A stretch of DNA of 11,046 nucleotides from Monoraphidium neglectum (Eukaryota; Chlorophyta; Chlorophyceae; Sphaeropleales; Selenastraceae): NCBI RefSeq assembly GCF_000611645.1, contig NW_014011812.1, forward strand, positions 1-11,046, written 5' to 3'. Positions 1 to 8,676 of this stretch are shown here, piece after piece. The first letter of the stretch is position 1. Each line of letters begins with the position of its first letter. Made by a program: the position numbers and the translations under genes. The notes under the pieces were generated by a model. The model had not been told where the DNA came from. It ran no database searches and was given only the letters and a program-made list of their open reading frames with translations.

Positions 1-229
1 CCGCTGCTGTTGGCCGCCGCCGTCGACCGCCGCCGCCGCTGTTGGCCGCAGCACTGCCGCGCCCTGGCGCCACTATCGATGGCAGGGCGGCCAGAGCCCG
101 TGCCTTGAGGGGGTCATGCACAGGAGGTGTTGCTGGTCCTTTCGCACCCCAATCCAACCTTTCAAAATCCCCAAACTTCGGACCTCTGATGTTTTCATCC
201 ACGTATTCTGATGCGGCAGGTTTCAGGGA

Positions 230-1436
230 ATGGCGGTTTCCTTCCTGTCGAACCAGCCAGCCGCGGTCGCCCTCGCCGCCGCGGCCGGCGCAGAGCCGTC
301 CAGGCTGTTGTTGGACGCCGCCGCAGAGGATGAGCCCGGCGGCAGCGGCAGCGGAGCCCTCGGCGGCTTCTCCAACGCGGCGCCCGCGGCGGCGGTCGAC
401 GGCGGCGGGGCTGGCGGCAACAGCGGCGGCGGCGGCGGCGGCGGCGACGGTGGCGGCGGCGGCGGAGAGGATCTGGGGCTGCCCAGCCCGGAGGAGGCGG
501 CGCGGCTGGTGCTGGCTGAGCTGGGTGAGGGGTGGCCCTGGTTGCTTTGGGGCATGAGATGCGCGGCGGGGCCGGGCCAGACGGCACGTCCCCAGGGGCG
601 GAGGCAGCGCGGCGGACGACCCGACGGCCCAGCGCCCGCGGTTGTGCTGAAAGCCGGCCCTCGTGCTCGTCCGTGCACCCCGGCCGCCAGCTCAGCGCGC
701 CCTGCCGTTGGCCCGCCCTACTCCTCTCGCAGCAGCCGCCGATCACGAGGCTCTTGCTCTGAATTTTCGCGTGTGGCACCCCTTTTTAATCGACAATTAT
801 GATACGATCCATCCCCCTCCCACAGGCCTCAAATCTGCAGATTCTGGGCTGGACATGGTGATCCTCCACGCAGACGCCCGCCCAGCCGCCCCCAGATCTC
901 CCCAGATCTCCGCCGGATCACACCAGATTACCGAGCCGCCGCACGACGACGCGGCGGCGGCGGCGCCAGCGGCGGCGGCGGCGTCGGCGGCGAGGGCGGT
1001 GGCGGGGTGGGCGGACAGGGTGCTGCGTTACCTCAACAACAGTCCTGAATTTCGCGAGGCGGTCCTCCTGGCCGTCGTGCTCACCCCCGCCGGCGCCGAC
1101 CTCGGCCCCGGCCTGCTGGCGCCCGGCGGCATCCCGCTGGCGCGTCGAAAAGGCAGCGAGGGCGGCGGCAGCGGCGGTGGCGGTGGCGGAGGCGGCGGCG
1201 CGGTGCCGCGGCCGCGGCAGAGCTGGCAGCAGCTCGGGAGCGGTGCCGCCGCCGCCGACGCGCGGCGGCCGGCGCTCGTCGTGCGGCGGCTGCCTGGGGT
1301 CGTGCGTGTGGATGGGTGCGTGCGCGCGGGCCTTGCGGAGTGCGTGGAGAGAGGGGGGCTGCTGGGGACGATGGCGGATCGGCTGATTCCCGAGATCGCC
1401 TACAAGATTGGCCGCGCCCCAAAATACGGCGCCTAG
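230..1436 (+). CDS. Unrecognised Ala/Gly-rich protein, two 3' exons (5' end uncertain)
   Basis: I do not recognise this protein. Exon 1 runs 230-524 and ends at a GTGAGG donor in phase 1. Exon 2 runs 826-1436 after a CCCACAG acceptor and restores the frame (G|GC = Gly99), giving 301 residues and a TAG stop. Visible parts: a Gly-rich low-complexity stretch in the second half of exon 1; an Ala run near 141-153; an ordered segment with LRYLNNSPEFREAV at about 165-178 followed by a hydrophobic stretch; a Gly run near 211-223; and an ordered C-terminus ending IAYKIGRAPKYGA. The start is doubtful. The ATG at 230 has an in-frame TGA at 209-211, but TTTCAG ends at 226 directly before it, with a branch-like CTGAT at 208-212, so 227 could equally begin an internal exon of a gene entering from the left. 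Function is unknown. The ordered C-terminal segments and the in-phase splice support coding. Confidence 0.6.
525..825 (+). other. Intron of the unrecognised left-hand gene
   Basis: The donor GTGAGG follows codon 98 plus one base. The acceptor is a pyrimidine-rich CCCCCTCCCACAG ending at 825. The intron is clearly more AT-rich near its 3' end (TTTTTAATCGACAATTATG). A second AG at 839-840 (ATCTGCAG) would also keep the frame, removing five residues. Confidence 0.6.
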
Positions 1437-1715
1437 ACCGCCCATACGCAAGCCAGCGTCTGCACCAAAGCCTTGTTTTTGTGGGACGGCTCGCAGGCGT
1501 TGCCGCACGCCCGCCTGACGTATGTGACGCGTGCCCTGAAAATCTGGCACCTGGGTGCGACTGCATGCGTACAGCATCTGCACATGCGCTTCCAGGTTTG
1601 TCCTGTGCCGGCCTGGCGCGTATTGACGCAACGGTGTCGCGCGGGCCCTGCTGGGCCCATGCCTGCCCAAGTCGAGCGGGCAATATATTTGAGCTGCCAG
1701 TGCGTCTCAAGCCCC

Positions 1716-1720
1716 TGTAA
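1716..1720 (+). terminator. Poly(A) signal TGTAA of the left-hand gene
   Basis: TGTAA is the usual poly(A) signal of chlorophyte nuclear genes. This copy lies 280 bases after the TAG stop at 1434-1436, a normal 3' UTR length. Cleavage would be expected 10-20 bases downstream. Without transcript data this is inference. Confidence 0.5.
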
Positions 1721-1801
1721 TGCGGCGCTCCCTCGTCTGTTTCTACTGTGGGCAGCAGCAGGCTGTGACGGGTGAGGGCTTGATGCGAGTCTACCTGCTT
1801 G

Positions 1802-1806
1802 TTACA
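1802..1806 (-). terminator. Poly(A) signal TGTAA of the OPR-like gene
   Basis: The plus strand reads TTACA, so TGTAA lies on the minus strand about 780 bases past the stop codon of the OPR-like gene. I found no nearer copy between 1807 and 2584. The 3' UTR would be long but within what algal genes show. Confidence 0.4.
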
Positions 1807-2233
1807 TGGGGGGCGGACAAAATAGGGGCGCACAAAGCCATGGCGGACCGATGACTACACAGCGGCAGCACACTCGCGAGCAACACATACACATGCGCCG
1901 CGACAGCAAACAGAGTGCAGTGCCCGGGCCGGCGGCCCCGCAACCTGCGGCGGCCGGCCCTCCGAAAATGGCGCGGCGCCTCTCGCTCGGCGCAGCGATG
2001 CGCGATAGATGCAGCAGCGGACGACTTCCTTTGTTGTGTGTGTTGTTTCTTCCCTTGTGTTGTGTTGTGGGTGTTGTACACAGCTGCTGCACCATCGTGA
2101 ACGGCTGCGCGCATGCACCAGCGCGTGCAAACGCGCTTCGACACACGCGCACACAAACACTCTTAAAAGCTCAACGCACCGCCATGCATGCAAGGCGTAT
2201 GTCGCAACACCACATAAGCTCGTCTCAACAGAT

Positions 2234-2256
2234 TCGCTCGCTCGCTCGCTCGCTCG
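2234..2256. repeat. (TCGC)n microsatellite
   Basis: Five complete TCGC units in tandem and a partial sixth, in the presumed 3' UTR of the minus-strand gene. Confidence 0.9.
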
Positions 2257-2343
2257 GGCGCGCGCAGGCGGCGGCGCAAAGACACACGGGGGCCGCGGCG
2301 AATGCCGCGCGGCGCGGCACGCAAGTTTGTAGCTGGAGAGGCG

Positions 2344-2362
2344 GGCGCCCCAAGGGGGCGCC
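2344..2362. repeat. GC-rich 8 bp hairpin
   Basis: GGCGCCCC (2344-2351) and GGGGCGCC (2355-2362) are perfect inverted arms around a 3-base spacer. On the minus strand it lies within the presumed 3' UTR of the OPR-like gene. A second near-palindrome (TGCCGCGC, one base, GCGCGGCA) is at 2303-2319. Confidence 0.75.
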
Positions 2363-2584
2363 GGCCAATCAAACACGCACGCACAGGCGCAGGCGGGGGT
2401 GCACAGGGACACAGCAGGGGCAGCCAGGGCATCCCAAAAGGCCGTCTGCTCAGGTGCAGGCAAGAGGGGGCTGGTGTACAGGGGGGGCGCGCGACGCGCG
2501 ACAGGGGGCCGAGCCGCGCGACCAAGGCGGGGCGGCCACAGGAGGCGGGCCGACCGGCGCGCAAGCAGCATGGGGGGCCAGCGC

Positions 2585-4054
2585 TCACGACCAGACCTCC
2601 AGCGGTTGCGCCGGGGCCTGGCCCGCGCGCAAGCCGCCCTCGGCCGCCGCCGCGGGCATCTCCTCAACACCCCGCGGGTCCGCCCCCTGCCACAGGCCGC
2701 GCCCGCCCTGCCCGCGGCCCCCGCGTCGCACGTCAGTTGCACCCCGCGCCTCCCAGTCCCCGCCAACCCCCTCATCCTCCTCGTCCACTGAGTCCAGCAG
2801 GCTGTCCTCTGACGCCCCCTGCGCGGCAAACTCGGTGGCCGCCTCTGGAAGCCCAGCGGGCGCCGCCCTGGCAGTGCCCTCCTCGTCATGCCCAACAGCC
2901 GCCGGCGCCGCAGCAGCAGCAGCCGCGGCGGCCGCGGTCTGCGGGATGTACTCGAGCGCCGCGAGCGCCGCGCGCAGCTGCTGCGTCGCGCGGTGGTCGG
3001 CGCCAGCCGCCGCGGCCGCGACGCGGGACTCGAGCCCCGCCAGGATGTCGCCGGTCGGCGTGTACTGCATGCGCTTCAGTGCCCCCAGCATGCGCAGCAG
3101 CTGCTGCGCGTCGTCCGCGCCCGCCGGCGCCGACACGGCCGCCACCATGCACGCGCGCATCCACTGGGGCGGCGGCTTGTAGGCCGCCGCCGCGAGGCCC
3201 GCCAGCAGCGCCGCGAGCTGGCCGAAGCCGAGGCGCGGCAGGTGCGCGCCAAGCGGCTGCATGAACTCCTCCATGAAGCCGGGCCCCGGGCGGTAGCGCT
3301 GCGCGGCGAGCGCGTCAATTAGCCCCACGTGCTCGTGCGGCGACAGCCCGCCGAGCGCGCCGCGCGCCTGCATGAGCAGCAGTTCGACCCAGTCGTGCTG
3401 CAGCTGGTAGCCGAGCGCCGCCGCGGTCGCGAGCAGGGCCGCGACCGACGGCGCGCTGACGTGGCAGCTGGAGAGCAGCAGGCGCCGGAACAGCGCGCCG
3501 ATCCACGCGTCGGACGGGCGGGCCCGCAGCGCGCCCAGCGCGCGGAGCGCGGCTAGGAGGTCGCGCGGCGCGAGCGTCGGCAGCGCCGCGGTCACGGCGC
3601 GCTCGAAGTGGTTGGACAGGTGGTCGGGCATGCGGTAGTTTAGGGCCGCCAGGCTGGATGCAATGGAGATCAGCGTGGGCGCGGGCACCGGGCGGGCGGC
3701 GAGCTGGCCCCCCAGCTGCCGGCAGAAGACGTAGAGCCACGAGGGGTCGGGAGCTGCGCGCAGCGCGACGAGCGCAGACAGGACCGCGTCCATGTGCTGC
3801 GGCGCGAGCGCCTGCGCCTGCTGCTGCTGCTGCCGCTGGGAGTCGCGCACGGCCGCCTGCCTGTGCTCGTGAGGCGCGCTGTCGCCGTGATCCAAGGAGG
3901 CCGTGGGCGAGCTCGCGGCGCTGCCGCCCGTGCTGCGCGCCGGGGGCGGCGGCGGCGCGGCGAGGTGGCGCTCAAATGTGGCCATGAAATGGTCAAGCCA
4001 CGCCTTGGTCAGGATGACCGCCGGCCGCGGCTGTTGCTGCTGCGCCTGCGCCCT

Positions 4055-4101
<47 letters not shown>

Positions 4102-4576
4102 GCTGCTGCTGCCGCTGCACTGAAGGGCGGCCCCACGCGAACGTCACGGGCCCACCGGCCGCAGGGCCGCCCGCCAGCGGCGGCGGGGGCGCCATTGCCG
4201 CCGGCTGCGACGCGGCCGCCGCCCACGCTGCCGTGCTTGCGCGAGCCGCGTAGGAGATGAGGAGTGCCAAGTCCCCGGGGCCGTAGCTGCCCAGCCCTGT
4301 GGCGGCGTGCTGCATGACAGCCCGCACCCAGCCTGGCTCGGCTGCGTATTGGAGCTTCGTCAGGCCCGCCAGCAGCCGCGGCACGAGTGAGTGGGGCAGC
4401 CCGGGCAGCCCCGGACGCGCGCCCTCAGCCAACTCCCCGAGCAGCGCGCGCAGCTGCTGCGCCGCCCGGGTGCCCAGTGCGCGGGGGGACACCACAGAGG
4501 ACAGCTTCTCGACGGCTGCCAGCAGCGCCTCTGGCGCGAGGGTGGCGGCGGCGCCGGCTACACCAGGTGCTGCCCC

Positions 4577-4637
<61 letters not shown>

Positions 4638-5080
4638 CGCTGCTGCTGCGCGGCCCAGAGCTGGGCCACGCCCTGCCAGCTGGTGCACTGCTGGAGCGCC
4701 TCGGCAAACGGCCGCGCCTCTGCTGCAGCGGCCGCCGGCCGCTGCTGTGTGTTGGGGGTTGCCGCGTGTACCACGCCCCGAGCTGGGCCGCTGCTGCCAT
4801 TGAGGGCGCGGCCCCATGGCAAGGCCTGCGCCTCAGCCGCCTGCGTCCGCTGTGCCCGCTGCTGCTGCTGCTGGTACAGGCGCGGGTGCTGGTGCGCGTA
4901 CGGGGCGCCCGCTTCCTCCGCAGCCAGCGGGGCCGGCGTAAGAGCGGGCTGGGGCGCTTGTGGCAGCGGGGGCGGCGGGGGCGGCCGCACAAGCGCCCGC
5001 TGGTAGCCGCCACTGCCGCCAGGCCCCAAAAAAGCGGTGGTGGTCACCGCCTTGACCTGGGTGACCTGAGTGGTGAGCAT
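2585..5080 (-). CDS. OPR-like, poly-Gln-rich, probably organelle RNA-binding protein (831 aa)
   Basis: One uninterrupted 831-codon exon. From residue 251 to 679 a hydrophobic anchor recurs: W251, W361, W448, L488, W526, W564, F602, W640, I679. From 448 on the spacing is 40, 38, 38, 38, 38, 39, usually preceded by Tyr/Ala six residues before and Pro, as in YKPPPQW (634-640). This matches octotricopeptide (OPR) repeats, helical-hairpin RNA-binding repeats with a PPPEW hallmark. Known members control processing, stability or translation of single organelle mRNAs. Residues 127-143 (EALQQCTSW, then GVAQLW) resemble the element that precedes such repeats. Q-rich inserts lie at 145-167, 328-342 and 417-421. 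The C-terminus has an Ala run (about 716-727), an acidic patch near 760-770 and an RG-rich stretch near 787-797. The first 54 residues have no Asp/Glu, which fits a transit peptide. An in-frame stop lies 10-12 bases upstream of ATG. An alternative start is an upstream exon joining at CACTCAG (5071-5065). No RAP domain was seen. The target RNA is unknown. Confidence 0.82.
4055..4117 (-). repeat. CAG repeat encoding poly-Gln (Q15 core)
   Basis: Read on the minus strand, 15 Gln codons (14 CAG, the last CAA) cover 4055-4099. They are preceded by Arg, three Gln, Arg and Gln. The tract encodes residues 328-342 of the OPR-like protein, between the first and second repeat anchors. Confidence 0.95.
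4580..4648 (-). repeat. Pure (CAG)19 encoding poly-Gln
   Basis: On the minus strand 19 uninterrupted CAG codons occupy 4580-4636, preceded by three CAGs and one CGA. They encode residues 145-167 of the OPR-like protein. The uniform codon points to recent slippage growth, so length probably varies between strains. Confidence 0.95.
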
Positions 5081-5930
5081 GGGAGAGGGTCATGCATGTG
5101 TTGCCTTGGCGGTGTGTCATGGACAGCACATGCATGCACGCCTCCAACGCCCGGCGCTAACATCGTGGTTGCGGGCACCTCCATGCACCCCGGAAGCCGC
5201 CGATCTTTTGGTGGACGCCAGCACAGCAAGCTGTGGTGTCCATGCAAGCGGGCAGGGCGGAGGCGGGGCTGCTGGCGAGCGGGCTGAAAGTCACACCACA
5301 CACGCTGCAGTGATCATGCACTGACCTGGTGTGTGGTCCTGCCGGCGCGCCGCGGCACAGAGCTCGACTTGAGCGATCCGCCGGCGTCGTGCCTGTTTAC
5401 AAGCGTTCAAAGAGTTGGTGTGGGGTGGTCGAGCGAGTTTCTGGAGCCGTGGTGGCTTGCCGAGCCACAGGGTCGCTGGTCGTCCACGTTCGTGTAGACT
5501 TCGACACCCCACACGACCTTCGCACCTTTGTTGTTGTCTCATAAGCCTCCACTCCAGCCCACAGCTCCCCTGGAGAGCCATCTCAAGTTGCTGCACTGGT
5601 GGGCACTAAGCGCTCATGCTGCGTGCTGCTTTTGGTTTCGCAACTGTAAGAAAACGTTTGTGACTTGAAGATGCGACCACTGAAGGATCTAGCGCTTTGA
5701 CGTGGCTGTATGTGGCGGGAGAGAGACCGTTTTCCCGCGGCTGGGACGACCGGACAGCGTTCCTAGCAGTGTGAGCGGGTGCTAAGCTCGTAAATTGTAA
5801 CGCTCTTATAACACTTCGTTCAGCAGCAACGCCGTGGTCTTGCGTCTTGCATGCCCCTTTGCCGCTGACCACAGACCGCCAGCCCTGGGGGGGTGGTCCA
5901 CCCACCCCTCCCCAGCCGGGGCACCAGGTA

Positions 5931-5948
5931 CCACCAGCATGCTGGTGG
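5931..5948. repeat. Perfect 18 bp palindrome
   Basis: CCACCAGCATGCTGGTGG equals its own reverse complement. It lies in the intergenic region, 15 bases after a GC-rich inverted repeat (5885-5890 with 5910-5915, and 5891-5896 with 5898-5903). It could be a dimeric protein-binding site or a chance palindrome. Confidence 0.85.
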
Positions 5949-7059
5949 AAGGTTGTTTTGAGGAGCCGGTTGGTTCAAGATGTGCTCAAACAGTTGGACT
6001 CAGGCACACATTTCTTACACAGGTCGCAATGAGGAGATTGGGCAAATGCATGGCTGCACTTGGCACATGTGCAGCACCGCTTCTTGGACACGACAGCCAT
6101 AAGCGAAGGCCTCAAAGATGACAGGGAGCAAATGCATCAGTCGCAATACAAACAAGGGCACACATCAGCAACACACACCCGTGTTAAAAGGCACGGATCT
6201 GTGCCTGCAAGCGGCCGAGCTTGGCATCATGCTATGGCAGTTGGCCCGCGCGAGAGATCTAATTTAAACTGCTGTGCCACGGCAGACCCTGTGGCGCAAC
6301 CCCAGCGGGATGGCCTTTGTTTTTAATGTGGCAACGCGCAGTGAACCATGGCAGCAACATGGCGTGTCGAACAGACACGCGATTTGGCCATGACTGCTCA
6401 ATTGACTGCAAGCTCGTGGCAAGGGAAAGCCCGCCTCTGACATCTGCCGTCGCCCCCACGGCAACATGCTCGATTGCGCCGCCCTCTGAACCAGCACTGA
6501 ACACACCTTGCCCGCCTGCACGCCTGCTGCTCGTGCTGCGGCAACCAGCGGCTGGCCACCTTCCGTGTCGTGGCGCTCATGCTGCAAGGCACGCTGCCAT
6601 ATGGCCCTTTTCCACGTTGAACTGTTGGTGCACAAGGTGCGCGGACACTGCTTCGGGCAGCGCGCTATGGAGGCGGCAGCCTTCGACCGAAGCAGGAGCC
6701 TTTGGGCGTTGGGCTTTTCCACAGCGTTAAAAAGTGGTTATCGATTAAGTAGCATGCGCTGGAGGGAGGCGTTAGTGCCTCCAGTGGCACTTGCTGCACT
6801 GACACAGTGCTGCTCGTCCACCAGCATGAGCGGCAGCAGTCATGGAAACCTCAATAGGAGTGTCTCCGACATCATAGCACAGAAAATTAGCAGTCGGGAC
6901 AACGGAAGCTCAAGCGAGGGGTTGCTCCACCAGCGGCGCGCCGGCCGCTCTCGCCGCAGCCGAGTCGCGCAGCCTTCCTAGCCTGCGGCAGCCTTCTGTA
7001 GTTGGCTGCGCACATCATACAGATGGGCCCACAACGCTGCAGCCGCACCGCCCTCACCC

Positions 7060-7128
7060 CGCCCCCTGCCCGCCCGCCCAAACCCGCCCGCGCCGCGCCA
7101 GGCTCCCGGGCCCCCCTAGCCGGCAGCC
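7060..7128 (+). promoter_or_regulatory. Pyrimidine-rich leader of RPS24
   Basis: The roughly 70 bases before the ATG are mostly C with runs of CCCGCC/CCCGCCCG, ending GCAGCC-ATG. A pyrimidine-rich 5' leader is common in ribosomal protein genes and suits their coordinated expression. The transcription start is not visible, so the exact 5' UTR is unknown. Confidence 0.35.
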
Positions 7129-7719
7129 ATGTCGGTCACGCTCCGCACCCGCAAGTTCATGACCAACCGCCTGCTGGCGCGCCGCCAGTTCGTGGTCGAC
7201 GTGCTGCACCCCGGGCGCGCGACGGTCAGCAAGTCCGAGATCAAGGACAAGCTGGCCAGCCTGTACAACGTCGGCGAGTCAAACACGATCTTCGTGTTCG
7301 GGTTCAGGACCCAGTTTGGCGGCGGCAAGAGCACCGGGTTTGGCCTGATCTACGACAACCTGAAGGCGGCGGAGAAGTTTGAGCCCAAGCACCGCCTCGT
7401 CAGGTGCGGGGCGGACGCAGCCGGGGGGCTTGGAGGAGGCCCGCATCTTTGGGGAGCAGCGGGGTCGTCAGCGGCCCTGGCGGGGCGGCCTTTCAGCTTG
7501 CCAGGGAGCGGGCGAGAGGTGGGGCGGCATGGCCGGGTGGCGGTGGCTGGCCATTGGGATGCATTCTGACGAAGCAGGGGCGGACGGAAGGCTGTGTGGG
7601 AAGTTCGCGAGGCTGGCAATCGCAGGCCGGGTGAAGGGTTGATGGTGAGCCAGCAGCGGCTGCGGCACAGCCGCGTAGCAGCAGCAGCGGCAGCAGCAAC
7701 GGCAGCAGCAGCGGCAGCC

Positions 7720-7761
<42 letters not shown>

Positions 7762-8410
7762 GCAGTGACAGTGACAGCCGGGGCGACAGCGGTTGCACTG
7801 GCATTGTACAGCTCAGAGGTTGTGCCACGCTGCTGGAGACCGCGAGGCCTGTGGCTGAGCTGGCGGCAGGCTTTTCATGGAGCACGCCCGCAGCGCATGC
7901 GAACAGCCATGCCCTGGCAAGGCCCCAGTCGTGCTGGGCACTGATGAGCAAACGTTATGCTGTATAGAATGGGCAACAGCTGCTGCCGCTCACCAGGGAG
8001 GCCGGGTGGCCCCTGGACAAGTCAGCCGGCCGCGCTTGTCCGACACGTAGTTGCAGCAGCCGCGTCAGCAAGGTCCAGGAGTGCACGGCAGCAGCGGCGG
8101 CGGCAGCAGTAGCCATGGCGGCGCTGGCAGCGCCTGCTGCGTTTGCAACGCATCAGCAGCAGCGGCAGCCCGTACAGCTTGCAGGCAGTGGCGGCTGCAC
8201 ACCGCCTGGAGCTTCTTGCGCGGCAGCAAGTAACAGCCTTCGCCTGGCTTTGGAGTGATTCAGTGCTGTTACTGAAGCCTCCCTGCAACCCTCTCTCCAC
8301 CCTCTGACTCAAGTTGCCAGCTCAAATTTCTGACCCCATGCTCACACTTCATCTCCGCACACCTACACTTACTCACACACGCACATGCACGCCCAGACAG
8401 ACACACGCAG

Positions 8411-8454
<44 letters not shown>

Positions 8455-8613
8455 GTACATGACACACTCGCATTCACACGCGCACCGCCCCCCATCTTCC
8501 AACCCCGCAGGCAGGGCCTGGCCAAGAAGGTGGAGCGGTCGCGCAAGCAGCTCAAGGAGCGCAAGAACAGGACCAAGAAGATCCGCGGCATCAAGAAGAA
8601 CAAGTCCGCCTAG
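7129..8613 (+). CDS. RPS24: 40S ribosomal protein S24 (eS24), two exons, complete
   Basis: A structural protein of the cytosolic small ribosomal subunit (eS24 family), needed for 40S assembly. Exon 1 (7129-7403) encodes residues 1-91 plus two bases. Exon 2 (8511-8613) completes Arg92 (AG|G) and adds 33 residues to TAG, total 125 aa; plant and animal forms run about 130. Conserved stretches are [11 protein letters not shown] (6-16), VLHPGR (25-30), [19 protein letters not shown] (54-72) with the S24e signature [15 protein letters not shown] at 63-77, EPKHRLVR (85-92) and the basic tail [10 protein letters not shown]. The join gives [21 protein letters not shown], which lines up without gap with plant and human eS24 as I recall them, so the splice is secure. 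The start ATG is followed at once by the family's conserved N-terminus. The tail is slightly shorter than in land plants. It is transcribed away from the OPR-like gene. Confidence 0.97.
7676..7765 (+). repeat. CAG-rich microsatellite with (CAG)13 core
   Basis: Imperfect CAG/CGG/CAA units from about 7676 lead into 13 perfect CAG units at 7721-7759. They are intronic and CAG in the sense of transcription. Two short GTGACA/GTGACAG units follow. Confidence 0.9.
8412..8451. repeat. (CA)20 microsatellite in RPS24 intron
   Basis: Twenty uninterrupted CA units, followed by TATGTACA. CA/ACAC-rich sequence also precedes it from about 8370. It lies 59 bases upstream of the acceptor. Confidence 0.97.
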
Positions 8614-8676
8614 ACCAGGGGCGGCCTTGTTTTGCAGCAGGTGCGGTGTTGGGGGTGGAGCCAGAGTGCGCGCGCA

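Larger units (their letters stand above)
1437..2584. other. Convergent 3' regions, no gene seen
   Basis: This stretch separates the plus-strand gene from the stop codon of the minus-strand OPR-like gene. The open frames across it are Cys-, Arg- and His-rich and look like chance frames in GC-rich DNA. It holds two opposed poly(A) signals, a TCGC microsatellite at 2234-2256 and GC-rich hairpins at 2303-2319 and 2344-2362. Most of it is probably the long 3' UTR of the minus-strand gene. Confidence 0.5.
5081..7128. other. Divergent intergenic region (promoters of OPR-like gene and RPS24)
   Basis: Two kilobases separate the divergent starts at 5080 and 7129. The open frames here (up to about 157 codons) are rich in Cys, His and Trp, overlap one another on both strands and show no recognisable family, so I call no gene. 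The sequence is less GC-rich than the flanking coding DNA between about 5600 and 6900. It holds a perfect palindrome at 5931-5948, a GC hairpin at 5885-5915 and small hairpins at 6759-6810. A 5' exon of the OPR-like gene could be hidden in the left part. I could not identify TATA boxes or transcription starts with confidence. Confidence 0.5.
7404..8510 (+). other. RPS24 intron (1107 bp), repeat-rich
   Basis: The donor is CAG|GTGCGG and the acceptor is AACCCCGCAG|G. The intron accounts for most of the gene span. It holds a CAG/CAA/CGG-rich tract around 7676-7765, more GCA-rich sequence at 8051-8180, a 7 bp inverted repeat (8015-8021 with 8035-8041) and a (CA)20 run at 8412-8451, about 60 bases before the acceptor. 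I saw no convincing snoRNA inside. Confidence 0.93.

Noticed and set aside
1081..1833. Minus-strand 250-codon frames opposite the left gene
   Set aside because: They are Arg/Ala-rich shadows of the Gly/Ala-coding exon, and their extension runs through the 3' UTR with its TGTAA signal.
1806..3182. Plus-strand frame of 458 codons
   Set aside because: It overlaps the minus-strand OPR-like gene and its 3' UTR. Its composition (Arg, Ala, Pro, Ser, Cys runs) is that of the GC-rich complement, with no ordered repeat, whereas the minus strand shows a measured 38-residue periodicity.
4391..5287. Plus-strand frame of 298 codons with poly-Leu
   Set aside because: The Leu run is the reverse-strand reading of the CAG tract that encodes poly-Gln on the minus strand. 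Nothing else in it looks like a protein.
5606..5905. Minus-strand 99-codon frame as an upstream exon of the OPR-like gene
   Set aside because: It has no recognisable transit peptide and no donor that I could join in phase with confidence to the acceptor-like CACTCAG near 5065.
6264..6981. Overlapping frames on both strands (137-157 codons)
   Set aside because: Both strands are open by chance, the composition is rich in Cys, His, Trp and Arg, and no domain, splice structure or codon preference favours either.
7941..7947. CTGATGA in the RPS24 intron as a C box of a C/D snoRNA
   Set aside because: The first base departs from the RTGATGA consensus, no D box (CTGA) lies at a suitable distance and no terminal stem is visible.
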